The position numbers and the translations under genes are program-made. From Cypionkella aquatica (GTDB taxonomy: Bacteria > Pseudomonadota > Alphaproteobacteria > Rhodobacterales > Rhodobacteraceae): DNA of 64,000 nt. The DNA is taken from NCBI RefSeq assembly GCF_030161095.1, contig NZ_BSPP01000004.1, positions 642,711-706,710 of the forward strand. Direction: 5' to 3'. Position 1 is the first letter of the stretch, and the number at the start of each line of letters is the position of its first letter. Positions 16,519-26,634 of the stretch are shown here, piece after piece. Under the pieces are notes generated by a model, which ran no database searches, was not told the DNA's origin, and worked only from the letters and a program-made list of their open reading frames with translations.

Positions 16519-17765
16519 GGATGCACGCCTTCGGCCGCGAACAGGGCCACCAGTTCATCAACGCTGCGATGATAATCCAGCGTGGTGCGGACTTTTTTGG
16601 CAGCAGCCTCGCCATATTGCTGGCGCAGGCTGGGCGAGGTGATTGCAGTTTGCAAGGCCGCAGAAAGGGCTGCGGTATCGTCGGGAGCGACAAGCCAGCC
16701 GTTTTCCGCGTTGCTGAACAGCTCGGGGATGCCAGAGATATTGGTGGACAGGCAGGCAAGACCTTGGCTTGCGGCCTCGACCAGAACATTTGGCAAACCG
16801 TCGCGATCGCCATCGGCGGTGATCCGGCAGGCAAGGGCGAACAGATCTGACTCGCGATAGGCGGCCAGAACCTCGGCCTGATCGACTGCACCTTGCCAGC
16901 GGATGCGATCTGCAATGCCAAGACTTTCGGCAAGGCTTTGCAGATCAGATCGTTGCGCGCCCCCGCCCAGATGGGTGAAGCGCCATTGCAGATCGGCGGG
17001 CAGCAAAGCCAGCGCGCGCAGAAGGGTGTCGTAGCCCTTTTTCGGAACCGCGCGGCCAACGCTGACAATTTGAACCGGATCAGCGGCGTCTGAACCGTCG
17101 CGCGCGGGACGGCTTTCTGTAAAGGGAGGGAAGCGATCAAGATTCAGGCCGTGATAGCTGAGATGCACAGTTGCCGGATTTTGCGCCAAGGATTGCAGGT
17201 GCTTATGGCCCATCTCGGTACAAGTCACTGTCCAGTGCGCGCGGTTTAGTTTGGCCGCCAGTTCCCAATCAGGCGAGGTCCAGATGTCTTTGGCATGGGC
17301 AGAGACGCTCCATCCCAGACCCATGATCCGCGCAGCATAATCTGTGACGGATGCAGGGGTGTGTATGAAATGCGCATGCAGCCACGCGCCGTCCTGCGGC
17401 CATTCGGCGACCAGAACCGCCGCTTGCCCAAACCGACGCAGACGATTTCGGCTGCGGTCGCGCCACAGGTCTGCCAACCAGCCTTGCAGAGCCACTTTGA
17501 ACCCGGGCTGACGGCGCGCGGCCCAAAGCCCGCGCAAGACCCGCATGGGTTCTTTGTGCAGGTATTCTGGCAGGTAAAGCAGATCCGCTTCGATTTCGTC
17601 ATGCACTGCATGCCGCTTTTTGTCGGTTGGATGGCGGAGCGACACGATCACAAGTTTGAAGCCCGCCAGTTCCAATCCGCGCAATTCTTGCACGATAAAG
17701 GTCTCTGACAGCCGTGGGTAGCCTTTCAGCACCACCACGAGTCGTTGTCTGGCGGCAGCAGTCAA
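16515..17765 (-). CDS. Glycosyltransferase family 4
   Basis: GT-B glycosyltransferase of 416 residues. The donor-binding half shows VSVGRAVPKKGYDTLLRAL, then GGGAQRSDLQSLAESLGI, and the retaining E-x7-E motif within DGLPNVLVEAASQGL. The N-terminal half begins KGYPRLSETFIVQELRGLE, common in exopolysaccharide transferases. It overlaps neighbours by 4 bp on both sides, so the three transferases are co-translated and may act on the same glycan. Confidence 0.9.
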   Translation of the reverse strand: MTAAARQRLVVVLKGYPRLSETFIVQELRGLELAGFKLVIVSLRHPTDKKRHAVHDEIEADLLYLPEYLHKEPMRVLRGLWAARRQPGFKVALQGWLADLWRDRSRNRLRRFGQAAVLVAEWPQDGAWLHAHFIHTPASVTDYAARIMGLGWSVSAHAKDIWTSPDWELAAKLNRAHWTVTCTEMGHKHLQSLAQNPATVHLSYHGLNLDRFPPFTESRPARDGSDAADPVQIVSVGRAVPKKGYDTLLRALALLPADLQWRFTHLGGGAQRSDLQSLAESLGIADRIRWQGAVDQAEVLAAYRESDLFALACRITADGDRDGLPNVLVEAASQGLACLSTNISGIPELFSNAENGWLVAPDDTAALSAALQTAITSPSLRQQYGEAAAKKVRTTLDYHRSVDELVALFAAEGVHP

Positions 17766-18973
17766 GTTGCGAACCGCAATGAGCTGGGGTGTTTGGAGCG
17801 GGTGGCCAAGTCTTCGCCGACCAGCCGCGCAATGTTGGTCAGACCTTCAAGATGCAGGCCGGGGGTGGCATCTGATGGCAGCGGCCGTCCGGGCAAGGCG
17901 CGCAAGGCGGCCGCCATTCGGGCTGGATCGGCGGCTTCTTCCGGCAGCAGCATCTCGATCATGCCAAGTTCAGCGGCACGGGTGGCGCGCAAAAGTTGTT
18001 CCTCGCGTGGGGTGGTGCGGGGCACGATCAACGCCGGTTTGTCGAAAGACAAAATTTCGCAATAGGTGTTATAGCCGCCCATCGCGACGACACCAGCCGA
18101 GCCTGCAATCAGCTCTTCCATCCGCGTGTCGAACTCGATCACTTCGATCTGCGGGATACTTTGGCCTTTACGCATGAACTCAGCGCGTTGGTCGGCGGGC
18201 ATGTAGGGACCAAGCACCACTAGGGCCTTTTGGTCAAGGCTGGCGTCATGCAGATAGGCGTTCAGCACATTGTCGATCAGATCAGCGCCGTCGCCACCAC
18301 CGCCCGTGGTCACCAGCAGATAGTCGCTTTCACGGCGCTTTTCCGACAGCTTTTCCTGCGCCGAGCGGCGTTGCAGAAAGCCCACAAACTCCATCCTGTC
18401 GCGCACCGATTGCGGCACATCAAGGCCGGTCAGCGGGTCGTAGAAATCCGGCGGGCCATAGACCCATATGTGATCATAGGTGCGGTCAATCTTGCCCATC
18501 ACATCGTTGCGCTTCCATTCGGCATCCAGCAGATGCGGCGCATCCATCACCTCACGAAGGCCAAGCACAAGTGTTGTGCCTTTGGCTTTGAGATAGGCGA
18601 GGGTTTCTTCGATCTCACCGCGCAGGCCCATCGGCTCTTTGTCGACGATGAAGATATCGGGGGCGAAGCTTTCGGCGGTATGCCGGATGATCGAGCGGCG
18701 CATCTTGATCGTGTCAGCCACGTCAATGTGGGTCGCAAGCGACGAATATTCGCCATTGCGCAGTTTGATCACGCTGGGGATTTTCACGAAATCAACGCGA
18801 GCACGGTAATCAAACGCCCCCGCGATCTGCGAGCCAGAAACGATCAGGACCATCAAGCCGCTGTATTCCTGCACCAAAGCATGCGCGATCGTCCGGCAAC
18901 GCCGCAGATGGCCCAGACCGAACGTGTCGTGGCTATACATCAAAATCCGCGCGTTTTCCAAAGAGTGCTTCAT
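17762..18973 (-). CDS. Glycosyltransferase-like protein, COG4671 type
   Basis: 403 residues, GT-B type. The N-terminus has YSHDTFGLGHLRRCRTIAHA, and the C-terminal lobe has TTGGGGDGADLIDNVL and AMGGYNTYCEILSFDKPALI, the counterpart of the donor-binding face in MurG-like enzymes. It resembles the gene at 15361 but is longer in the middle. It starts 63 bp after the last ABC permease gene and probably belongs to the same transcript. No activity can be assigned. Confidence 0.82.
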   Translation of the reverse strand: MKHSLENARILMYSHDTFGLGHLRRCRTIAHALVQEYSGLMVLIVSGSQIAGAFDYRARVDFVKIPSVIKLRNGEYSSLATHIDVADTIKMRRSIIRHTAESFAPDIFIVDKEPMGLRGEIEETLAYLKAKGTTLVLGLREVMDAPHLLDAEWKRNDVMGKIDRTYDHIWVYGPPDFYDPLTGLDVPQSVRDRMEFVGFLQRRSAQEKLSEKRRESDYLLVTTGGGGDGADLIDNVLNAYLHDASLDQKALVVLGPYMPADQRAEFMRKGQSIPQIEVIEFDTRMEELIAGSAGVVAMGGYNTYCEILSFDKPALIVPRTTPREEQLLRATRAAELGMIEMLLPEEAADPARMAAALRALPGRPLPSDATPGLHLEGLTNIARLVGEDLATRSKHPSSLRFAT

Positions 18974-19036
18974 TCACTTTACCTCGGAGCGGATGGTTGA
19001 AGATCGGCGGCCTGGAGTGGTCATCGGGCGAACCTG

Positions 19037-20233
19037 CTATTGCGCATAGGGATCGGCGGCATCGCGTAACCCGTCGCCGAGGAAATTGAAAGCAAGGATC
19101 ACCAGAATGACCGGGATCACCGGGAACATCAGCCACGGATACAGCGCGATGATGTTGACGCTGCGCGCCTCGGTCAACAGGATGCCCCAGCTGGAGATCG
19201 GTGCGCGCAACCCGATGCCAAGGAAGCTGAGCGCTGTTTCGCCCAAGATCATGCCGGGGATGGTCAAGGTAGCCGAGGCGATCAGATGTGACATGAAACC
19301 CGGGATCATATGGCGGCCAATGATGCGCGTGCTGCCCGCGCCCATCAGGCGGGCGGCGAGCACATAATCTTCCTCTCGCAACGCCAGCAGCTTGGATCGC
19401 ACGCCACGGGCAAGCCCGGTCCAATCCAGCAAGCCAAGGATCACGGTGATGCCGATATAGACCAGGATCGGGCTCCACGTCACCGGGATGATCGCTGCAA
19501 GCGCCATCCACAGCGGTATCGACGGGATAGATTGCAAAACCTCGATCACGCGCTGGGTGATCGCATCGAACCAGCCGCCGTGATAGCCCGCAAGGCCACC
19601 GATAACGATCCCCAGAATAAAGCTCATGGTGACGCCAAGGATGCCGATGGTCAAAGATATGCGCGCGCCGTAGATCGTGCGCGACAGCACATCGCGGCCA
19701 AGGCGGTCGGTGCCAAGCAGGAAAAACTGCCCGCCCTTGGCCGGGCAAACCAAATGGGTGTCGCCCGGAACTAAGCCCCAGAAATTATAGCTGTCGCCCT
19801 CACAGAAAAACCGCAGTTTTTGCACTTGGGTCACATCGTCGGTGTAAATGCGTTGAAGCGTATCCATATCCAGCACTTGCGTGCGGCCATAGACAAAGGG
19901 GCCGACAAAGCTGCCCTCGTGAAAAAGATGCACGGTTTGCGGCGGCGCATAGATGAAATCGGTATTGCGGGCCTGTTGGTTGTAGGGGGCCAGAAACTCG
20001 GAAATCAGGATAGAGCCATACATGATCAGAAGGAAGATGCCGCAATAATAGGCCATCTTGTGCTTGCGAAACTGCCACCACATCAGTTGCAGCTGCGAGG
20101 CCTGCGCGAATTTCGACTTGGCAGAGGCAGCGTTTTCGGCCTCATACGGATCAAACGGCGCGTCCGAGACATAGTGCTGCATCGCTGCACCGGGGGCAGG
20201 CAACGAGGTGGGCTGATCGGTTGGATTGCTCAT
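19037..20233 (-). CDS. Oligopeptide-type ABC transporter permease (OppC/YejE-like)
   Basis: Inner-membrane permease of 398 residues. A cytoplasmic tail of about 60 residues precedes the first helix (MAYYCGIFLLIMYGSILISE); a long periplasmic loop follows, as in YejE, then the permease core with FLLGTDRLGRDVLSRTIYGA. The stretch EEDYVLAARLMGAGSTRIIG is the EAA loop. Its GTG/ATG start overlaps the upstream permease stop by 4 bp. With the next three genes it forms a complete Opp/Yej-type importer. Confidence 0.92.
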   Translation of the reverse strand: MSNPTDQPTSLPAPGAAMQHYVSDAPFDPYEAENAASAKSKFAQASQLQLMWWQFRKHKMAYYCGIFLLIMYGSILISEFLAPYNQQARNTDFIYAPPQTVHLFHEGSFVGPFVYGRTQVLDMDTLQRIYTDDVTQVQKLRFFCEGDSYNFWGLVPGDTHLVCPAKGGQFFLLGTDRLGRDVLSRTIYGARISLTIGILGVTMSFILGIVIGGLAGYHGGWFDAITQRVIEVLQSIPSIPLWMALAAIIPVTWSPILVYIGITVILGLLDWTGLARGVRSKLLALREEDYVLAARLMGAGSTRIIGRHMIPGFMSHLIASATLTIPGMILGETALSFLGIGLRAPISSWGILLTEARSVNIIALYPWLMFPVIPVILVILAFNFLGDGLRDAADPYAQ

Positions 20234-21228
20234 TTGCTGCTTCCTTTGCCCAGTCGGATGCGCGGGTCAAGAAACGTTAGTGCGATGTCGGAAATCAGCA
20301 CGCCGATCACGGTCAGAAAGGCCAGAAACATCAGGAATGATCCCGCCAGATACATGTCCTGACTTTGCAGGGCACGGATCAGCATCGGCCCGGTGGTTTC
20401 CAGCGACAGCACGATTGCGGTCACCTCTGCCCCCGAGATCATCGCAGGCAGGATAGAGCCGATGTCCGAGATGAAAAAGTTAAGCGCCATCCGCAGCGGG
20501 TACTTCAACAGAACCTTGGTCGGGTGCAGCCCCTTGGCGCGGGCGGTGGTGACATATTGTTTGTGCAATTCGTCCAGCAGGTTGGCACGCAGACGGCGCA
20601 CCATCGCAGCCGTGCCAGCCGTGCCAATGATCACCACGGGAATCCAGATATGCGACAGGATCGACGACAGCTTTGCCCAGCTCATCGGTTCGTTCAGGAA
20701 TTGCTGATCCATCAGATTGCCGATGGAAACCCCAAACCAGATATTGGCGAAATACATCATCACCAGCGCCAGCATGAAATTCGGCACTGCAATTCCGATC
20801 AGGCCAAGGAAAGTCAGACCATAATCGCCCCAACTGTATTTATGGGTCGCGGAATAGATGCCAATGGGAAAGGCGATGATCCATGTGAACAGTATGGTGA
20901 CGGTGGACAACAGCACGGTCAGCCATAGCCGATCCCCCACAACCTCATTCACCGGCAGGCGATATTCAAACGAATAGCCGAAATCGCCGTGCAACATGCC
21001 GCCGACCCACCAGAAATAACGCACCACCTGCGGCTGATCAAAGCCATAGCGTTCGCGCAGCATGTCAATCTCGGCCAAATCAGCGGACTCGCCCAGGGCG
21101 CGCAGCTCGGAGACATAGCTTTCAAAGTAATCGCCGGGTGGCAGTTCAATGATGAAAAACACCAGAACCGAGATCAGAAACAGCGTCGGGATCATCGCAA
21201 GGCTGCGCAGGATGACATAGCGAAACAT
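20230..21228 (-). CDS. Oligopeptide-type ABC transporter permease (OppB/YejB-like)
   Basis: Permease of 332 residues with six hydrophobic helices. The N-terminus (YVILRSLAMIPTLFLISVLV) and the loop HKQYVTTARAKGLHPTKVL, the site of ATPase contact, are typical of DppB/OppB/YejB. It begins 3 bp after the binding-protein gene and overlaps the following permease by 4 bp. Confidence 0.92.
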   Translation of the reverse strand: MFRYVILRSLAMIPTLFLISVLVFFIIELPPGDYFESYVSELRALGESADLAEIDMLRERYGFDQPQVVRYFWWVGGMLHGDFGYSFEYRLPVNEVVGDRLWLTVLLSTVTILFTWIIAFPIGIYSATHKYSWGDYGLTFLGLIGIAVPNFMLALVMMYFANIWFGVSIGNLMDQQFLNEPMSWAKLSSILSHIWIPVVIIGTAGTAAMVRRLRANLLDELHKQYVTTARAKGLHPTKVLLKYPLRMALNFFISDIGSILPAMISGAEVTAIVLSLETTGPMLIRALQSQDMYLAGSFLMFLAFLTVIGVLISDIALTFLDPRIRLGKGSSK

Positions 21229-21231
21229 GGG

Positions 21232-23121
21232 CTATTCCCTCGCCATGTAGAACGTGTCGGGCATGTAGGCGCCCAAAAAGCTTGTGGGGGTAAAGCCATA
21301 CAATGCGTCATTGGGGATGTTGCGCATACGGACCGCGCGCACGATTGGCTGCGGTGCTGCATTGACGGTGCCGATAGAGAACACCTGATCCGCCCAAAGT
21401 CGCAGCATTTCACCCCAGATCCGCGTGCGCTGCGGCGTGGTGGTGCTGGCGCGCCACCGGTGCAACAGTTCTATTAACTGAATAGCTTCGGGCATATCCG
21501 GGGCCTTGCCGGCAGTCTGCGCCGAGGCATACCAAGTTCCCCAGACCGGCCATTGCAGCTGATCGGCGCTGGTGGGTGCCAGCCCATCGGGCGACATGTC
21601 GGCGGTGGGCACGGCGTTGTCGAGCCCCTGCCAGACCGCCATCTGCACCTCTCCGCCCATCGCGCGGCTGCGGAAGACGTCGCGCTGGGTCGAGCGGATG
21701 TAAATGGCGATGCCGACATCACGCATGTGGTCGGTGATCAGTTCCAGCACATCGACTTCCATCGTGCTTTCGCCTGCCGTCTCAACCACGATGCCCGCCT
21801 GCCTGCCATCGGGCAGCAGCCGGATATTGCCACCGCCGCGCTCGGTCAAACCCAATTCATCCAGCAGCGCATTCGCAAGATCGGGGTCATATTGCGCCCA
21901 AGCGCTGGCATATTCGGGTTTGTACAGCTGGCTGTCCGGCAAGATCGTATCGGCACTTTCGCGGCCAAGGCCGAAGAAGTTGACCTTGTTCAACTCTTTA
22001 CGGTTGATCGCCACTGACAAAGCACGGCGCATCCGAACGTCTTGGAACAGCTTGCGCCACACCGGATCGTTGCAGTTCAGGTTGGGCAGCAAAGACACGC
22101 TTGACCCTTGCGTGCGCCGCCACAGTGAAACCTTCAGCGGATGCTGTTTTTCGGCCTGTTTCATCAGCGTATAGTCGGGGAAAGTTATGCCATTGGCCTG
22201 AAGATCGCTTTCACCGGTTGCGGTTTTGGCCGCGATAATCTCGGCCGAGGCGACGGCCAGTACGATGCGATCAAAGTAGGGCAGTTGTTGGCCCATCTGA
22301 TCGACGCGGTGATAATAGGGATTACGCTCGAACACGAATTGCTCGGCTGGGGGGGCGGTGCGCGGACGCCAAGCCTCAAGCGTGGGCAGATCGGGGTTTT
22401 CCGGGCGGATGCTTCGCACCATTTTGGCATGTAAGCTTTGCCAATCATCGACGCGGTTGATCTCGACCAGTTCGGCCAGCTTCTCGGGTGTTTGATAGCT
22501 GGCGTGGAATTGGCGCATATATTGATGCGGCGCGAACAGGATCAGTGGGAGCGGGGCGGCGAGTTTCGGCAGAAAATCCGGCATCGGGCTGGCAAAGGTA
22601 TAGCGCACGGTCAGCGGGTCGATCACCTCAAACGCGACGACCTTGCCATCGGCGATCAGATCGACCGGTGGCCCGCCGCGATAGAGCTCTGGGTTGTTCA
22701 TCATGTCGCGCCAGCAATATTCAAAATCGGCGGCGGTGAACGGGCTGCCATCCGACCAGCGATGGCCTTCCCGCAGATGCAGCGTGTAGATTCGGTCGTC
22801 TTCGGCCTCAAATCCCGCCAGCAGATCGGGTGCCAACCGAAGATCGGCATTATAGCCGACCAATCGCGCATAGCTGTAAATCGGGATAAGCCGCACATCC
22901 CGCTGGCCACTGATCAGCATGCGCAGGCTGCCAGAATACCGCCCGGTAGAACGCCCCATGGCGGGCAGATCGACAACGCGCGGGTTGCGCGGCAGGCGTT
23001 CGGGCAGGGGAGGCAGAGTGCCCAAGCGCACTTCAGCGGCCAAAGACGGCGCTTCGGCAAAGCTGATGCTGGGCAGGGCGACCGAGGCGAGCAGGGTCAA
23101 AGCAGTGCGGCGGGTGATCAT
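21232..23121 (-). CDS. ABC transporter substrate-binding protein, family 5 (peptide/Yej type)
   Basis: Periplasmic extracellular solute-binding protein of 629 residues. It has a signal peptide with a twin arginine ([20 protein letters not shown], cleavage near SFAEA). The family-5 core is visible as LREGHRWSDGSPFTAADFEY and in the VRMRRALSVAINRKELN segment. At 629 residues it is longer than DppA (about 535) and close to the YejA size class. The stop overlaps nothing; the start overlaps the ATPase gene by 4 bp. The ligand could be a peptide, an opine or a cell-wall fragment. Confidence 0.92.
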   Translation of the reverse strand: MITRRTALTLLASVALPSISFAEAPSLAAEVRLGTLPPLPERLPRNPRVVDLPAMGRSTGRYSGSLRMLISGQRDVRLIPIYSYARLVGYNADLRLAPDLLAGFEAEDDRIYTLHLREGHRWSDGSPFTAADFEYCWRDMMNNPELYRGGPPVDLIADGKVVAFEVIDPLTVRYTFASPMPDFLPKLAAPLPLILFAPHQYMRQFHASYQTPEKLAELVEINRVDDWQSLHAKMVRSIRPENPDLPTLEAWRPRTAPPAEQFVFERNPYYHRVDQMGQQLPYFDRIVLAVASAEIIAAKTATGESDLQANGITFPDYTLMKQAEKQHPLKVSLWRRTQGSSVSLLPNLNCNDPVWRKLFQDVRMRRALSVAINRKELNKVNFFGLGRESADTILPDSQLYKPEYASAWAQYDPDLANALLDELGLTERGGGNIRLLPDGRQAGIVVETAGESTMEVDVLELITDHMRDVGIAIYIRSTQRDVFRSRAMGGEVQMAVWQGLDNAVPTADMSPDGLAPTSADQLQWPVWGTWYASAQTAGKAPDMPEAIQLIELLHRWRASTTTPQRTRIWGEMLRLWADQVFSIGTVNAAPQPIVRAVRMRNIPNDALYGFTPTSFLGAYMPDTFYMARE

Positions 23122-25082
23122 GATTTCAACTCTGCCATATCGGCGGATTTATGGGCCAGCACGAAATGGCCATTGCCCAGATCAAGCGGTGCCATTTGGC
23201 TTGCTTCGGCGCGGAACGCCGCCGCCCAGTTCACACTTGTCAGTGCAGAGCTACCCGCGAAGGTCGCAAAATCCAAGCGGCGCTCCAGATCGGGATAGGG
23301 CACGGCGGCCAGCAGGGCCTTGGTATAAGGATGCACGGGGGCGGTCATGATGGTTTCACGCGGTGCGATCTCAACAATCCGCCCTGCCCACATCACGGCC
23401 ACCCGATCGGCCATATAATCCACAACGGCCAAGTTGTGCGAGATGAACAGATAGGTAAGGCCGAGATCCTTTTGCAAATCTTTCAGCAGGTTAAGAATTT
23501 GCGCCTGCACCGATACATCCAGCGCCGACACAGGTTCGTCACAAACGATCAGGCCTGGCGCCAGCGCGAGGGCGCGCGCAATGCCAATGCGTTGGCGCTG
23601 GCCGCCAGAAAAGCTGTGCGGATAGCGGTGGCGGGCGGACTGACCCAAGCCAATGGCCCCTAGCAAGGCATCAACTGTGTCGCGGCGCTGGGCGGGTGTA
23701 CCGCGACGGTGGATATCAAGCGGTTCCGACAAGATATTGCCGACCGTCATCCGGGGCGACAGCGACGACACTGGGTCTTGAAACACCATTTGAATCTGAG
23801 TGCGCAGGCGTTGCAGATCATCGCCCTTGGCCTCCAGCACATCGACCGGGCCAGAGCCATCATCATAGATCACCGAGCCCGCATCCGGCGTCACCGCGCG
23901 CATCAGGATCTTGCTGACGGTGGTTTTGCCGCAACCACTTTCGCCAACCAAGCCCAGACATTCGCCGCGCCTGATGTCAAAGCTGACGCCATCCACCGCC
24001 GGAGCCGGGGCGGCGCTGGGCTTGCGAAATGCCCAAGCTTGATCGCGGGTCTGATAGGTTTTCGACAGGTTGCGCACCGACAGCAGCACTTCGGGCGCTT
24101 CGTGCTGCCTTGACGCCGTGTCCATTGGTTTTGCGTTGCCGATCGCGGTCATCAACTTGTCATGGTCAACCTTGATGTCCCGCAGTGGGCGCAACCGATC
24201 GCCTTGTGCCATGCCAAAATGAGGAATCGCGGCCATCAGGCCCTTAAGGTAGGGATGCTGCGGGCGGCGGAAAATATCCTCGACCGGGCCGGATTCCATG
24301 ATGCGGCCCTGATACAGCACCACCACTTCATCGCTGACATTGGCGACGACGCCAAGATCATGGGTGATCAGCAAAATGGCCATGTTCATCCGCTGTTGCA
24401 GATCGCGCAGCAGCGTCAGGATTTGCGCTTGAATAGTCACATCCAGTGCGGTTGTCGGCTCATCTGCGATCAACAGCGATGGGCTGCAAATCAGCGCCAT
24501 CGCAATCATCGCGCGCTGGCGCATGCCGCCTGAAAGTTCAAACGGATACATATCGAACACTTTGCCGGGCTTGGTAAAGCCGACGAGCGACAGCATATCC
24601 TCGGCGCGTTCGCGCTGTTCTTTCGCGGAAACGGGTTCGTGAATCCGCAATGCTTCGGTGATCTGATTGCCGATGGTGTGCAGTGCCGAGAATGAGGTCA
24701 TCGGTTCTTGAAAGATCATGCCGATTTTGCTGCCGCGGATCGCGCGGATCTGGCGGCCATCACGCGGGAGACCCAATAGCTCAACCGTGCCACTGGGGGC
24801 CGATGGATCGGCCAGCAGCACTTTTCCACTGACACGGGCGTAATCGGGTTGCAGACCCATGATGGTCTGGCCAAGCACCGATTTGCCCGACCCGGATTCC
24901 CCCACCAAAGCGGTGATCTTGCCAGGCAAAACCCGCAGACCGACGCCTTTCAGGGCGTCTACATGACCCGTCGCCAAAGGAAACGACACTTTAACGTCTT
25001 CGACACGCAGCAAATCCGTGCTTGTGCCAAGTAGTTGTCCTGTCATCCGAACCGACCCATTTTCTTCTGCTGTCTGGATCAC
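23118..25082 (-). CDS. Dual-domain oligopeptide ABC transporter ATP-binding protein (YejF-like)
   Basis: Two complete ATPase domains in one chain, as in YejF/GsiA. Domain 1 has Walker A GESGSGKS and signature [15 protein letters not shown]; domain 2 has GESGCGKT and [15 protein letters not shown]; both have intact DEP Walker B motifs and H-loops. I place the start at GTG 25082 because GAGGGG lies 7 bases upstream; ATG 25046 is the alternative and lacks a good ribosome site. It is the first gene of the minus-strand operon 25082-15361, divergent from the DUF3095 gene. An OppD-type tail ([15 protein letters not shown]) follows domain 2. Confidence 0.92.
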   Translation of the reverse strand: MIQTAEENGSVRMTGQLLGTSTDLLRVEDVKVSFPLATGHVDALKGVGLRVLPGKITALVGESGSGKSVLGQTIMGLQPDYARVSGKVLLADPSAPSGTVELLGLPRDGRQIRAIRGSKIGMIFQEPMTSFSALHTIGNQITEALRIHEPVSAKEQRERAEDMLSLVGFTKPGKVFDMYPFELSGGMRQRAMIAMALICSPSLLIADEPTTALDVTIQAQILTLLRDLQQRMNMAILLITHDLGVVANVSDEVVVLYQGRIMESGPVEDIFRRPQHPYLKGLMAAIPHFGMAQGDRLRPLRDIKVDHDKLMTAIGNAKPMDTASRQHEAPEVLLSVRNLSKTYQTRDQAWAFRKPSAAPAPAVDGVSFDIRRGECLGLVGESGCGKTTVSKILMRAVTPDAGSVIYDDGSGPVDVLEAKGDDLQRLRTQIQMVFQDPVSSLSPRMTVGNILSEPLDIHRRGTPAQRRDTVDALLGAIGLGQSARHRYPHSFSGGQRQRIGIARALALAPGLIVCDEPVSALDVSVQAQILNLLKDLQKDLGLTYLFISHNLAVVDYMADRVAVMWAGRIVEIAPRETIMTAPVHPYTKALLAAVPYPDLERRLDFATFAGSSALTSVNWAAAFRAEASQMAPLDLGNGHFVLAHKSADMAELKS

Positions 25083-25308
25083 TTCAGATCCCCTCGCGTG
25101 GCGAAGCCTATTGCAAGCTAGAACTTTGTGCACTTTGCAATTAAAAAGTAACAGCCGGGATTGAATTCCTGCTTGGCCACCCCGAAATGCACTGATCGTG
25201 GCGGCTTTAGCGCTATGCAACGGTCGCACAGCGAAGTTTTGCAATCGCGCACAGAAAATGTGAACCGATGGCACCTGTATCGCGCCAAATCCGTGTTATG
25301 TTGCCGGA
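25083..25308. promoter_or_regulatory. Divergent promoter region between Yej-type/GT operon and DUF3095 locus
   Basis: 226 bp with both operons starting outward. It is AT-richer than its flanks and contains three TTGCAA-type hexamers (around 25110, 25135 and 25241). I see no convincing CRP-type TGTGA-N6-TCACA site and no clear paired -35/-10. Confidence 0.4.
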
Positions 25309-26484
25309 ATGACAGAGCCAAACACCCTGAGCTTTCTTGCAGACCAGCCGATCTTCGCCGAATTTGAAGACGTGGCCAATCTGTCACGCTATCGTTCGCT
25401 GCCAGATGGTTGGGCGTTGGCGGTGGCTGATGTGGTCTCCTCCAGTGATGCGATTGCGCGCGGCAAGTATAAATCGGTGAATATGGCCGGTGCCTCGGTG
25501 ATCACGGCCGTGCTGAACGTGCTTGATGGGAGCAACTTTCCCTTCGTGTTCGGCGGCGATGGCGCGGTGATCGCGGTGCCGCCCGAAGGGATTGAGTCGG
25601 CAGCGACGGCTTTGGCTGCAGTGGCGCGCTGGATCGAAGAAGATCTGGGTCTGAATATGCGTACCGCGATTGTGCCACTGTCAGCCATCCGTGCGGCGGG
25701 CCACGATGTGCGGGTCGCGCGGTTTCAAGCCAGCCCCGAGATGACATTCGCGATGTTTGCGGGCGGCGGCTCGGCTTGGGCCGAAGCGCAGATGAAACAG
25801 GGACAGTTTGCCGTGGCGATGGCCCCTCCCGGCAGCCGGGCCGATTTGACCGGGCTGTCGTGCCGATGGAACCCGATCCAATCGCGCAATGGTCAGATTG
25901 TCTCGATCATTGCACTGCCCACCGCACAAGCCCGGATGGATGCTTTTCGCGCCTTGGTGTCACAGGTGGTAACTTTGGCCAATATGGCGGGTGGGTCGGG
26001 CAACCCGTTGCCGCCCGAGGGACCTAATCCGCAGTTGACGCTGGCCGGCGTTGCGACTGAGGCTAGCGCGCTGGCGCCGCCGGGCAAACGCTTTGCCGCC
26101 AAGCTGAAGGTGGTCGTCGCAATCGTGATGACCGTGGTTCTGCACCGCACTGGCTGGACCTTGGGCAGTTTCAACGCGCGCGAATATGCGCGGCAACTGA
26201 CCCGCAATACCGATTTCCGCAAGTTTGATGATGGTTTGAAAATGACGATTGATGTCAACGCCGATGGCCTTATGGCGATAGAATCCCTGCTTGAAACTGC
26301 TGCCGCTGCAGGGGTTTGCCAGTTTGGCCTGCACAAACAGGATTCTGCACTGGTCACTTGCATTGTGCCATCGCTGCGGGCGCATGATCACATGCATTTC
26401 ATCGACGGCGCGTCAGGCGGCTACGCACAAGCGGCCACCGCGATGAAAGCCAAAGCCGCCGCGATGACGCCCGCGCTTTCATGA
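25309..26484 (+). CDS. DUF3095 family protein, possibly a divergent nucleotide-cyclase-fold enzyme
   Basis: 391-residue soluble protein of the uncharacterised DUF3095 family. The first 120 residues read like the palm fold of class III cyclases: a strand ending in an Asp (ALAVADVVSSSDAI), a helix, then the hairpin PFVFGGDGAVIAVPP with GGDG where cyclases have their second metal Asp, then a helix and strand. The C-terminal half (DDGLKMTIDVNADGLMAIES) matches nothing I can name. It is the first gene facing away from the peptide importer and leads toward two genuine cyclases. The cyclase idea is inference from pattern; DUF3095 membership is the firmer call. Confidence 0.78.
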   Translation: MTEPNTLSFLADQPIFAEFEDVANLSRYRSLPDGWALAVADVVSSSDAIARGKYKSVNMAGASVITAVLNVLDGSNFPFVFGGDGAVIAVPPEGIESAATALAAVARWIEEDLGLNMRTAIVPLSAIRAAGHDVRVARFQASPEMTFAMFAGGGSAWAEAQMKQGQFAVAMAPPGSRADLTGLSCRWNPIQSRNGQIVSIIALPTAQARMDAFRALVSQVVTLANMAGGSGNPLPPEGPNPQLTLAGVATEASALAPPGKRFAAKLKVVVAIVMTVVLHRTGWTLGSFNAREYARQLTRNTDFRKFDDGLKMTIDVNADGLMAIESLLETAAAAGVCQFGLHKQDSALVTCIVPSLRAHDHMHFIDGASGGYAQAATAMKAKAAAMTPALS

Positions 26485-26634
26485 CAAACGCCTTGCTTGG
26501 ATAGGGCGCTTGCGATTGAGTGCAGTGAGCGATGGTTTTAAAGCAAAATTTGGTTCATTGCAGGCTTAGCAGTCGCCACTGCGCCCTGCGTTTCTATTTT
26601 CTCGCCGACCGATCTTGTGGAGGGCTTTAAGGCC

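Noticed and set aside
25230..25300. CRP/cAMP site in the divergent region before DUF3095
   Set aside because: TGTGA at about 25260 has no matching TCACA half at the required spacing.
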